Of a stretch of DNA of 20,346 nucleotides, positions 1 to 7,545 are shown in pieces; positions within the stretch are counted from its first letter, which is position 1, and every line of letters begins with the position of its first letter. Source of the stretch: JBAXEO01 sp964541375 (GTDB lineage: Bacteria; Actinomycetota; Coriobacteriia; Anaerosomatales; JAAXUF01). The notes under the pieces are model-generated. The model was not told where the DNA came from, made no database searches, and saw only the letters and a program-made list of their open reading frames with translations. The DNA lies in contig CAZIPT010000034.1 in assembly GCA_964541375.1 (NCBI GenBank), positions 1 to 20,346 of the forward strand, read 5' to 3'. The translations under genes and the position numbers were made by a program.

Positions 1-559
1 GGTTGGGGTCCCCTCCTGGGGTCGGCTCGTCGAGGAAGATCAGCTTCGGCTCGTGGATGGTTGCGCACCCCAGCGCAAGCCGCTGTTTCCAGCCGACAGA
101 CAGGTTGCCGGTCAGCTCGTCTTCGCGGCCTTTGAGGTCGGCCATCTCGAGGATGTAGGCGCGGCGCTCCGCGTACTTCTCGTCGGAAAGACCGTAGATG
201 CCCGAGTAGAACCGCAGATTCTCGTCGACGGTCAGATCCTGGAACAGCGAGAACTTCTGCGACATGTAGCCGATGCTTTGGCGGACCATCTCAGGCTCGT
301 CGCAGATGTCGTAGCCCATGACACGCGCCGAGCCGGCGGTCGACCCGATCGTGCCGCAGAGCATGCGGATCGTCGTGGTCTTGCCCGAGCCGTTGGGCCC
401 CAGGAAGCCGAAGATCTCGCCCTGCTTCACATCGAGGTCGATCGAGTTGACCGCCACGAAGTCGCCGAACTCCTTTCGCAGCCCACGCACCTTGATGGCG
501 TCGCCGTCCTCCATGTGCGCCACGCTCGGCGCTTTCGTCTCTGTCCAGGGGAATCGCAT
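1..559 (-). CDS. ABC exporter ATP-binding protein, C-terminus cut off by window edge (YbhF second-half-like)
   Basis: This is the nucleotide-binding subunit expected to power the two ABC-2 permeases upstream. About 186 residues are visible with no stop. They show Walker A GPNGSGKTT (residues 54-62), a Q-loop (YMSQKFS), a signature sequence LSVGWKQ (153-159) and Walker B LIFLDEPT, so the fold is complete up to the D-loop. The signature is LSVGW, not the usual LSGGx, and the D-loop region reads PTPGGDP where PTxGVDP is common. The ATG lies 18 bases after the preceding permease stop, behind a weak GAGAG purine tract; an in-frame ATG at residue 16 is a possible alternative start. It is the last visible gene of the operon, and its remaining C-terminus lies beyond position 1. 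It pairs with the other ATPase of the operon as the two halves of a split YbhF. Family assignment is sure; the substrate is unknown. Confidence 0.9.
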   Translation of the reverse strand, partial: MRFPWTETKAPSVAHMEDGDAIKVRGLRKEFGDFVAVNSIDLDVKQGEIFGFLGPNGSGKTTTIRMLCGTIGSTAGSARVMGYDICDEPEMVRQSIGYMSQKFSLFQDLTVDENLRFYSGIYGLSDEKYAERRAYILEMADLKGREDELTGNLSVGWKQRLALGCATIHEPKLIFLDEPTPGGDPN

Positions 560-577
560 GCAGGTTTCGCTCTCTCT

Positions 578-1708
578 TTAGTCGGCCAGGCGCTTCTGGA
601 AACGCGACAGCCCGAAGAAGAACAACGCCAACGAGAAGATCGCCATTGCGAGGAACTGCGGCCACAGTGCAAGGAACCCGGAGCCCTTGAGGAAGTTCGA
701 GCGCACGATTACCAGCATGTAGCGCAGCGGAATCAGGAACGTGAAGATGTAGAGCCAGCGAGGGAACGCGGCTATGGGGAACATGAAGCCGGACAGCATC
801 ATCTGCGGCATCTGGAGGAACAGCGATGTCTGTTGCGCCTGCTGCCGAGTCGACGACATCAGCGACACGATCATTCCAATTCCCAGGCACGAAAGCAGGA
901 ACAGCATCAAGCCGATGCCGAGCACCCAGAACGAGCCCCTGAACGGCACCCGGAACCACAGGACACCCACGGCGAAGGTCACGATCACCTGCACGATGGC
1001 GATACCGATGTAGGGCACCAGCTTGCCGAGGAGATAGTCTGAGCGGCCGATCGGCGTAACGAAGAGCTGCTCGAGTGTCCCGCGTTCTCGCTCCTTCACG
1101 ATCGCCTGGCTCATGATGTTGGTCGTCGACATGAGCAGGACGAAGGCAAGCAGCGCCGGAACCATCGTGTTCACCGCGCGCATCGTCGGGTTGTAGAGGA
1201 CGCGTACCTGCGCGTTGACGCCCATCGGCGCGGTCTTGCCCGGCTTCGCCGTCGGCAGGGCGTAGAACTGGCTGCTGAGCGAGGCGATGATCCCTGAAGC
1301 GTAGCCGGCTGCAACTTGGCTCGTTCGGCTGTCGGAGCCGTCTACGACGATGCCGATCTGAGCCGGACGGCGCGCACGAATCGAGTCACCAAGCCCCTTG
1401 GGGATCTCGATCGCAATGACGGCCGTTCCTCCGTCGAGCAGATCCTTGACGCCGGCCTCGTTCGTCGGCCGGGCCACGAGCTTGAAGTACCCCGAACTCG
1501 TGAATGCATCCGCGACCTGTTGCGACTGAACGGTGTTGTCGTAGTCGAGCACTGCGAGCTGGAGGTTCTTCACGTCCGAACCCACTACATAGCCGAACAG
1601 CACAAGCTGCAGCACCGGCATGAGCATCAGCATCGGCAGCATCGACTTGTCGCGCCGCAGCTGGATGAACTCTTTCCAAATGAGGGTGCGAATTCTTCGC
1701 CAGGACAT
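578..1708 (-). CDS. ABC-2 type permease (YbhR-like)
   Basis: This 376-residue integral membrane subunit belongs to the ABC2_membrane_3 type. The N-terminus (MSWRRIRTLIWKEF) runs into a first membrane helix at about residues 22-44. A large extracytoplasmic domain follows (about 45-180) and contains the family hallmark YNPTMRAVNTMVP. Five further helices fill the C-terminal half, with the cytoplasmic coupling segment VKERERGTLEQLFVTPI between them. Length and layout match YbhR/YhiI-type exporter permeases. It starts 7 bases after the stop of the paralogous permease and ends 18 bases before the second ATPase, so it is co-transcribed. It most likely forms a heterodimer with that permease. The substrate cannot be read from sequence; small hydrophobic drugs or lipophilic compounds are usual for the family. 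Confidence 0.92.
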   Translation of the reverse strand: MSWRRIRTLIWKEFIQLRRDKSMLPMLMLMPVLQLVLFGYVVGSDVKNLQLAVLDYDNTVQSQQVADAFTSSGYFKLVARPTNEAGVKDLLDGGTAVIAIEIPKGLGDSIRARRPAQIGIVVDGSDSRTSQVAAGYASGIIASLSSQFYALPTAKPGKTAPMGVNAQVRVLYNPTMRAVNTMVPALLAFVLLMSTTNIMSQAIVKERERGTLEQLFVTPIGRSDYLLGKLVPYIGIAIVQVIVTFAVGVLWFRVPFRGSFWVLGIGLMLFLLSCLGIGMIVSLMSSTRQQAQQTSLFLQMPQMMLSGFMFPIAAFPRWLYIFTFLIPLRYMLVIVRSNFLKGSGFLALWPQFLAMAIFSLALFFFGLSRFQKRLAD

Positions 1709-1715
1709 CCTGATG

Positions 1716-2843
1716 TCACGCCCTCTCTCTGTAGAGGAGGGCCGCGAGCGCCGTCATGACCACTGCGAAGATGGCCAGCGCGGCCAATTGCGGCCAGAGC
1801 ACAGACAGACCGCCACCCTTGAGGAAGATCGTCCGCGTGACCACCATGAAGTAGCGCGCAGGGTAGAGGTACGAGAGGAACTGCAGCACCCAGGGCAGGC
1901 TCGAGAGCGGGAAGATGTAGCCGGAGAGCATGAACGTCGGCAGGAAGCTCACGAGCGCTCCCAGCTGGTTGGCGGCATCGACGGACGTTGCCCTCGCCGA
2001 GACGATGAGCCCCAGCGCGAGCGTGCAGATGACGTAGAGCAGGCTTCCCACGGCTAGTAGCCAGACCGACCCACGGAACGGGATCCTGAAGACGATGATT
2101 CCGATGAGCGAGATGATCAGAATCTCGATCGCGCCGATGAGCGCCCAGGGCGCGATCTTCCCCACCATGAGCTCGATGCGGTTGATCGGAGACACGATCA
2201 GCTGCTCGTAGGTGCCGGCCTCCTTCTCCTTGACCAGCGTGTTCGCCGTCTGGAGCACGGTGACCATAGTCACCAGCACAACTATTAGTCCCGGAATGAA
2301 GTACGAGGCAGATCGTCCTTCGGGGTTGTACCAGATGCGCGTGTTGGCGGTGAGCGCCCCCACACTTGAGACGCTCACGCCCTTGGCCTCGTACTGCTCA
2401 ACCACGATCTTGCCGCCGTAGACCCGGGAGAGCGCTCCCGAATATGTCTGTCCGAGCTGCGCGGAGTTGGCATCGGACCCGTCCACGAGCACTTGGACCG
2501 CACCCGCTCGACCCGCCGCGGCATCTCGTCCGAATCCGTTGCCGACGACCACGACCACCTGATCCTGGTTGGACTCGAAGACGTGGTCGACCTGCTCGTA
2601 GGTGTCCAGGACGCGGTTCACCGTGAAGTAGTTCGACTGCTGGAGCGCCGAGATGTAGTTGCGGCTGGACTCGGTGTGGTCGAGATCGAGCGCGGCCGTT
2701 GGAATGTGCTTGATATCGAACGACAGCGCGTAGGCGTAGAGGAACAGCTGAAGCAGCGGCATGATGAGAATGACGCCGAGCATCCGCTTGTCACGCATGA
2801 TGTGGATGAACTCTTTGCGGGCGATAGCTAGAACGCGTCTCAT
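1716..2843 (-). CDS. ABC-2 type permease (YbhS-like)
   Basis: This 375-residue paralogue of the following permease has the same architecture. It opens with MRRVLAIARKEFIHIMRDKR, followed by one membrane helix (about 22-40). An extracytoplasmic domain carries the WYNPEGRSASYFIPG hallmark, and five C-terminal helices flank the coupling segment VKEKEAGTYEQLIVSPI. Its ATG overlaps the TGA of the upstream ATPase gene as ATGA, a 4-bp overlap that points to translational coupling. The two permeases share clear motif-level similarity (KEF near the N-terminus, YNP, EQLxVxPI, RxPFRGS), consistent with an old duplication and a heterodimeric channel as in YbhS/YbhR. Nothing looks broken. Confidence 0.92.
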   Translation of the reverse strand: MRRVLAIARKEFIHIMRDKRMLGVILIMPLLQLFLYAYALSFDIKHIPTAALDLDHTESSRNYISALQQSNYFTVNRVLDTYEQVDHVFESNQDQVVVVVGNGFGRDAAAGRAGAVQVLVDGSDANSAQLGQTYSGALSRVYGGKIVVEQYEAKGVSVSSVGALTANTRIWYNPEGRSASYFIPGLIVVLVTMVTVLQTANTLVKEKEAGTYEQLIVSPINRIELMVGKIAPWALIGAIEILIISLIGIIVFRIPFRGSVWLLAVGSLLYVICTLALGLIVSARATSVDAANQLGALVSFLPTFMLSGYIFPLSSLPWVLQFLSYLYPARYFMVVTRTIFLKGGGLSVLWPQLAALAIFAVVMTALAALLYRERA

Positions 2844-3838
2844 TCGGCGACCGCCAGTATCTTCTCGTCTGGCGTACCGAGCAGTTCGCCTGCAGCTGGA
2901 ATGAGCGTCGCGAACGCCATCTCGAGATCGGTTGCTGCCGGGTGCATCGTGCTCACCGAGAAGCCCGCGCCCTCAAGCGTTGAGCGCAGTGATGCCTCGC
3001 AGTCTTCCTCGCACGCATCCGGGTCGACAAGCACCCGCAGCAGCTCGCCTGAGACTTCCACGCTCCTGATGAACGGGAGCGCGCGCGCAAAGGTCATCGC
3101 CTCGCGGTAGCGGTCGACGGAGACCTCGATCACTCTTCCCGGCACGCGGCGCCGCATTCCCGCGGGAGTGTCGCGCAGGATGATGCGCCCCTGCGTCATG
3201 AACGCGATTTCGTCGCAGCGGTCCGCCTCATCCATGTAGGGTGTGGCCACGAAGACGGTGATTCCCTGCCGGTGCAGGTCACTGATGATGCGCCAGAACT
3301 CTCGGCGGGACACAGGATCGACACCCGTGGTCGGCTCGTCGAGAAAGAGCAGGTCGGGCTCTGAGATGAGCGTGGCCGCCAGCGCGAGCTTCTGCTTCAT
3401 CCCTCCCGAGAGGAACTGCGCCTGACGAGACGCGAACTCGGTCAGCCCCGAGAACTCGAGCAGCCGAGCAGAGCGTGCGGCCATCTCGCCCTTGGGCACG
3501 CCGCGGAGCTCGGCGAAGAAGTTGAGGTTCTCGGCAACGGTGAGGTCACCGTAGAGCGAGAATGCCTGCGACATGTAGCCGATACGGGGTTTGACCGCAT
3601 GGGGGTCGCTCACCACTGAGTTGCCGAACACGAAGGCGTCACCGGAGGTGGGTTCGAGCACCGTGCACAGCATCCGTATCAGCGTGGACTTGCCCGCTCC
3701 GTCCGGCCCGATGAGTCCGAAGACACGGCCACGCGGGACCTCGAGAGAGAGGTCATCGACGGCCAAGACCGAGCGGAACTCCTTGGAGAGTCCGCGCGCG
3801 TCGATTGCCAGTTCGATGTCTGAGGAGACGTTGGTCAC
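2840..3838 (-). CDS. ABC exporter ATP-binding protein (YbhF first-half-like)
   Basis: This complete 332-residue nucleotide-binding subunit has Walker A GPDGAGKST (residues 44-52), a Q-loop (YMSQAFSLY), signature LSGGMKQ (143-149) and Walker B LLFLDEPTTGVDP (from 163). About 120 C-terminal residues follow the ATPase core. The PDGAGK form of Walker A is typical of the first ATPase half of YbhF. I place the start at GTG 3838 because it overlaps the TGA of the upstream membrane fusion protein as GTGA; an in-frame ATG at 3901 lies inside that gene and would add 21 unlikely residues. It ends in an ATGA overlap with the permease. With the ATPase at the left edge it probably forms a heterodimer, replacing the fused tandem ATPase of enteric YbhF. 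Confidence 0.93.
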   Translation of the reverse strand: MTNVSSDIELAIDARGLSKEFRSVLAVDDLSLEVPRGRVFGLIGPDGAGKSTLIRMLCTVLEPTSGDAFVFGNSVVSDPHAVKPRIGYMSQAFSLYGDLTVAENLNFFAELRGVPKGEMAARSARLLEFSGLTEFASRQAQFLSGGMKQKLALAATLISEPDLLFLDEPTTGVDPVSRREFWRIISDLHRQGITVFVATPYMDEADRCDEIAFMTQGRIILRDTPAGMRRRVPGRVIEVSVDRYREAMTFARALPFIRSVEVSGELLRVLVDPDACEEDCEASLRSTLEGAGFSVSTMHPAATDLEMAFATLIPAAGELLGTPDEKILAVAE

Positions 3839-4608
3839 CGGAGCACCACGTCGGCGGGCATGCCCGCCTTGAGCGACGAGTCGGGGTTCATGATGCGGCA
3901 CTTGACCTGGTAGACCAGCTTGACGCGCTGGTCCTTCGTCTCGATGGACGCAGGCGTGAACTCGGCCTGCGAGCCCACGAAAGCGACCTCGACCTTGTAG
4001 CTGTTGGTCGAGTCAGTGGTGAGGGTTCCCGGCTGCCCGACCTTGACCTCGCCGATCCGGTTCTCGGGCACGTAGATGTTGACGGTAAGCTGGGTGGGGT
4101 CGCTCACGACCGCCATCGTGTTGCCTGGAACGGCGTTCTCTCCAACCTTGGCGACGACGTTGGTGATCGTCCCCACAAGCGGTGAAGTGATGACGGTGTA
4201 GCCCAGCTGGACCTGTGCCATCTTGACTGCGATGTTGGCCTGGTCCAGCTGTGCCTTTGCCGCCGCTTTCTCGGCGCTGTTGGAGCCGCTGTCGCTCTTC
4301 ACATGGCCGTAGTTGGCCGCTGCGGCCTTCTGCCCGGCCTTCGCCTGGTCGACCTGGAACTGCGCCGTGGCCGCATCGAGGCGGTAGAGGATGTCGCCCT
4401 TCTTGACGGGCACGCCCTCGTTGGGCGGAGCCTCGATGATGCGTCCGGCGGTCTGCGGAGTAATGGCGATCTGAGTAGTCTCAATCGTTCCACTACCGCC
4501 GAGCTCCCCGCTCGCCCCTGCAGCGTTCGCGAAGTACTTCTGGTAGGCGAAGTAGCCCCCAACGGCCACTGCGACTACCACGATGATCGCGATGATGCGC
4601 TTGTTCAT
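3835..4608 (-). CDS. HlyD-family membrane fusion protein (YbhG-like)
   Basis: This 257-residue adaptor has a signal-anchor helix (about residues 5-22, MNKRIIAIIVVVAVAVGGY). A split lipoyl domain follows, with a first half at about 42-78 containing PNEGVPVKKGDILYRLD and a second half at about 137-170 containing ITSPLVGTI. A short helical hairpin of about 55 residues separates the halves, and a beta-barrel and membrane-proximal region (172-257) ends in GMPADVVLR. ATG 4608 is chosen because a GGAG lies about 12 bases upstream and the protein then starts directly at the membrane anchor; a longer in-frame start at 4686 would overlap the previous gene and add 26 charged residues. Its stop overlaps the ATPase start. 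It is expected to dock on the outer face of the permease pair and guide substrate away from the membrane. Confidence 0.9.
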   Translation of the reverse strand: MNKRIIAIIVVVAVAVGGYFAYQKYFANAAGASGELGGSGTIETTQIAITPQTAGRIIEAPPNEGVPVKKGDILYRLDAATAQFQVDQAKAGQKAAAANYGHVKSDSGSNSAEKAAAKAQLDQANIAVKMAQVQLGYTVITSPLVGTITNVVAKVGENAVPGNTMAVVSDPTQLTVNIYVPENRIGEVKVGQPGTLTTDSTNSYKVEVAFVGSQAEFTPASIETKDQRVKLVYQVKCRIMNPDSSLKAGMPADVVLR

Positions 4609-4651
4609 GTCGTCTGCGCTCCTGTTCTCGTGCGGTGGGAAGTGCGGTTGG

Positions 4652-5881
4652 TCAGTCTTTCGAGGTCGTCGTGTCGATGAGTACATCTACGGGCGTTCCC
4701 GGCGGCGCCCATGCCCCGTCGTCGAGCGTGATCGTGACCCGGACGGTCTTCGTCATGTGAACGATGTCCGTGGGGAAGCTCGTCGGCGGGTACGCGGCGG
4801 AATCGGCGATACGGGTCACTGTGCCGCCGAGGGCTCCCGCCTTGTTGGAGTCGAAGTCGACTTTCGCGCGTGCACCTAGGCGAACCAAGTCCAACTGAGC
4901 GGGGGTCAGGTACGTGTCGATTTCTGTGGCTCCGACCGGACGCACGCGAACGATCGGCGCCCCGACCATGGCTACGGATCCGGACTCGCGGGCCGCCGTC
5001 ACCGTGCCGCTCACCGGAGACAGGATGGTCGCCTGACTCTTCCGGTACTCGGCGACGTCGACCAGGATGTCTTGCCCCTCGGCGACGAGGCCGAGAAGCT
5101 CGCGCGCGTTTCGGGCCTTGACCTTTGCGTCCCGCAGCGCCGAAGCCCCTGTGGCGAGCTTTGACTTGCCGGTTGCGAGCTGACCCTCTGCCGCGTTGAG
5201 CTTCTTCTCGCCGGCCTCAAGCTTTGCCAGCGTGGCCTTCAGTTGAGCGAGCTTCTGTGCGAGAGGGGGCGGTGGCCACGGTCCGGGCGGGTGCGGACCG
5301 TCGATCATCGCCTCGATCTTCGCGATTCCGGCCTTCAGCTGGCTCTTGCCGGTCTTGATCTTCGCTTTCGCATCGGCGAGCTTCTTCGCTGCGGTCGCCA
5401 GTTGAGCCCGCGCGTCGGACAGCTTCGCCTGGTTGTCGGCGATGGTCTGCAGTCCCTTGCCGAGGACCGATACCTGGGCATGGGCGCCCTTGGAGGCCGC
5501 CTTGGCCTGTGCGACGCCGAGATCGAGCATCGCCGTGTTCAGCTGCGCGATCGGTTGGCCCGTTGCGACGCTGTCACCTTGGCGGACGTAGACGACATCG
5601 AGCGCGCCCGAGACCGTCGGCGTCCGCGATGCCATCGACTGGGATCCGCTTCGCTTCGGAGCGCTCATAGACGTCGAGGGTTCCTTGGGAATGCCGACCG
5701 TGACGTCCAGCACGGGGTAGGCGATGGCCGGCGCCTGCACCGTTGAGATCGTGTTGTGCACGTTCCCGGACACAGCAAGCTTGCCGGGGATCGGCCGCTG
5801 CGAATAGTTGACCCACAGCAGCCCCGCGGCTGACGAGATGATCAGAACAATCAGGATTGTTGTCCAGGAGCGCTGGCTCAA
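4652..5881 (-). CDS. HlyD-like membrane fusion protein with long coiled-coil hairpin
   Basis: First gene of the exporter operon, about 409 residues. An N-terminal anchor helix (about 6-24) is followed by the first lipoyl half (about 92-115, VRQGDSVATGQPIAQLN). An Ala/Lys/Leu-rich helix (about 118-193), a proline-rich turn GPHPPGPWPPPP (about 195-206), a second helix (about 207-268), the second lipoyl half (about 284-312, ILSPVSGTVTA) and a beta-barrel complete it. I prefer TTG 5881: GAGAGG lies about 10 bases before it and the protein then begins at the anchor helix. An in-frame GTG at 5917 gives 421 residues but has no clear SD. The gap to the next fusion protein is 43 bases. A second, larger fusion protein in one ABC operon is unusual. 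Residues 65-90 hold a Ser/Lys-rich insertion before the lipoyl half. Confidence 0.82.
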   Translation of the reverse strand: MSQRSWTTILIVLIISSAAGLLWVNYSQRPIPGKLAVSGNVHNTISTVQAPAIAYPVLDVTVGIPKEPSTSMSAPKRSGSQSMASRTPTVSGALDVVYVRQGDSVATGQPIAQLNTAMLDLGVAQAKAASKGAHAQVSVLGKGLQTIADNQAKLSDARAQLATAAKKLADAKAKIKTGKSQLKAGIAKIEAMIDGPHPPGPWPPPPLAQKLAQLKATLAKLEAGEKKLNAAEGQLATGKSKLATGASALRDAKVKARNARELLGLVAEGQDILVDVAEYRKSQATILSPVSGTVTAARESGSVAMVGAPIVRVRPVGATEIDTYLTPAQLDLVRLGARAKVDFDSNKAGALGGTVTRIADSAAYPPTSFPTDIVHMTKTVRVTITLDDGAWAPPGTPVDVLIDTTTSKD

Positions 5882-5939
5882 GTAGCTCGATCCTCTCGGC
5901 GACGGGGAGTCGCACACGAACGCCGGGGCAGATACCGTA

Positions 5940-5981
5940 GTTATCGCTCACTAACATACTCCCTCGATTGCAGCGCCGCAA
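5940..5981 (-). promoter_or_regulatory. Candidate promoter and operator of the ABC exporter operon
   Basis: On the minus strand, TTGCGG (5976-5981) and TATGTT (5953-5958) are separated by 17 bases, a plausible -35/-10 pair. The inverted repeat GTTA-N8-TAAC (5940-5955, sequence GTTAGTGAGCGATAAC on the minus strand) overlaps the -10 box and the likely transcription start. That is a classic repressor position, and TetR- and MarR-type regulators commonly control such exporters. No regulator gene is visible in the window, so the regulator type is a guess. Confidence 0.4.
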
Positions 5982-6156
5982 GTTCGCGTCTTTGCGGTGG
6001 CGGTGAGGTGGCAATCGGCGGCGGCGTCGGGCATACTACGCGCGCACGCTTCATCTAGGTGGAGCGGCTCGCGCGCCTTCAGGGACGTCGGCGCGCACGG
6101 TCCGGGAGCGGCAAAGATGAGTCCGCGGGACCGAGCACTAACGGGAGTAACCACAC

Positions 6157-7446
6157 ATGGCCGCTAGCGTGCTGGTCGGCGCCCAATGGGGCGACGCAGG
6201 CAAGGGCAAGATCACCGACCTGCTCGCTGACGACATGGACTACGTCGTTCGCTACCAGGGCGGCAACAACGCAGGTCACACCATCATCCACGGCGGACGC
6301 ACGCTCAAGCTGCACCTGATTCCGTCCGGGATCATGTATCCGCACATCACGCCGGTCATAGCCAACGGTGTCGTTATCGACCCCAAGGTAATGCTCGACG
6401 AGATGGACGTGCTCGAGGCCGACGGCCTGTCGACACACAAGCTCCTCATCTCGACCAACGCGCACCTGATCATGCCGTACCACCGCGACCTGGACGGCGC
6501 GAGCGAGCACCGGCTCGGCGGCAACGAGATCGGCACCACGCGCCGCGGCATCGGCCCGGCCTACATGGACAAGGCCTCGCGCATGGGCCTACGCATCCAG
6601 GACCTCACGGACGCGCACATCTTCCGCAAGAAGGTCGAGGCGGCGCTGCTCGAGAAGAACGACATCCTCTCGAAGGTCTACGGCATGTCCACCTACACGG
6701 TCGACGAGATCGTCGACGAGTACATGGGCTACGCCGAGAGGATTCGGCCCCATATCGCCGACACCTCGCAGGTCATCAACAAGGCGCTCGAGTCCGACCA
6801 GTGGGTGTTCTTTGAGGGCGCGCAGGGCACTTTGCTCGACATTGACCACGGCACATACCCGTTCGTGACCTCGTCGCCCTGTACCGCAGGAGGTGCCTGC
6901 ACTGGCGCCGGAGTGGGCCCACGGCACATCGACCGGGTTCTCGGCATTGCCAAGGCCTATATCACCCGCGTCGGCTCCGGGCCGTTTCCGACCGAGCTGC
7001 ATGATGAGACAGGCGAATTGCTCCAGAAAGTCGGCGGCGAGTGGGGGACGACCACGGGTCGGCAGCGCCGTTGCGGCTGGTACGACGCGGTGATCGTCCG
7101 TTACGCAGTACAGGTCAACGGCCTGACCGACCTGGTCATCACCAAACTCGACGTTCTCTCAGCTGTAGACACCATTAAGGTGTGCGTGGCCTACGAGTAC
7201 GAGGGTAAGCGCTATAACCATCTTCCCTCGCATCAGACGGCGTTCCATCACGCGAAGCCCATTTATGAGGAGCTGCCGGGCTGGGGCACGGACATCTCAG
7301 GATGCCGCAGCTTCGATGAGCTGCCCAAACATGCCCGCGAGTACATCAACTTCATCGAGGATCTCGCCGACGTCCCCGTCTCCATGATTGCCGTAGGACC
7401 TAGTCGGGAACAGACAATCATGCGGCGTTGGGAATCGCGCCCCTAG
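6157..7446 (+). CDS. purA: Adenylosuccinate synthetase
   Basis: Cytosolic enzyme joining IMP and aspartate with GTP to make adenylosuccinate, the first committed step to AMP. The 429 residues are full length. Family motifs are present: the N-terminal VLVGAQWGD, RYQGGNNAGHT, LHLIPSGI, IGTTRRGIGPAYMDKASR, FEGAQGTLLDIDHGTYPFVTSS, GVGPRH, TRVGSGPFPTEL, GTTTGRxRRCGW, PGWGTDI and the C-terminal VGPSREQT. The catalytic Asp of WGD and the second His of GGNNAGHT are kept. Two positions differ from the usual consensus: GDAGKGK instead of GDEGKGK in the phosphate loop, and TTGRQRR instead of TTGRPRR. The ATG has GGGAG 9 bases upstream. It is divergent from the exporter operon and probably has its own promoter in the 275-base gap. 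Confidence 0.97.
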   Translation: MAASVLVGAQWGDAGKGKITDLLADDMDYVVRYQGGNNAGHTIIHGGRTLKLHLIPSGIMYPHITPVIANGVVIDPKVMLDEMDVLEADGLSTHKLLISTNAHLIMPYHRDLDGASEHRLGGNEIGTTRRGIGPAYMDKASRMGLRIQDLTDAHIFRKKVEAALLEKNDILSKVYGMSTYTVDEIVDEYMGYAERIRPHIADTSQVINKALESDQWVFFEGAQGTLLDIDHGTYPFVTSSPCTAGGACTGAGVGPRHIDRVLGIAKAYITRVGSGPFPTELHDETGELLQKVGGEWGTTTGRQRRCGWYDAVIVRYAVQVNGLTDLVITKLDVLSAVDTIKVCVAYEYEGKRYNHLPSHQTAFHHAKPIYEELPGWGTDISGCRSFDELPKHAREYINFIEDLADVPVSMIAVGPSREQTIMRRWESRP

Positions 7447-7545
7447 CAATCATTCGACAGCCGAGCGTTACCTGATTCGCCGTGCGAGCGGGTACACTGT
7501 CTACTGAGATTCAACGTACTGATGCCGGTCGTACAGGGAGAACTC

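Noticed and set aside
1..60. Possible truncation or pseudogene of the second ATPase.
   Set aside because: The frame is open to position 1 with intact Walker motifs, so the missing end is due to the window boundary.
53..1042. A 329-codon open frame on the plus strand.
   Set aside because: It lies antisense to the ABC ATPase and permease, is rich in Arg/His/Glu as GC-rich shadow frames are, and has no family motif or SD. The minus-strand genes explain the region.
6009..6037. CATACT (6032-6037) with TGGCAA upstream as the purA promoter.
   Set aside because: The -35 match is only three of six bases, so I cannot support it over other sites in the gap.
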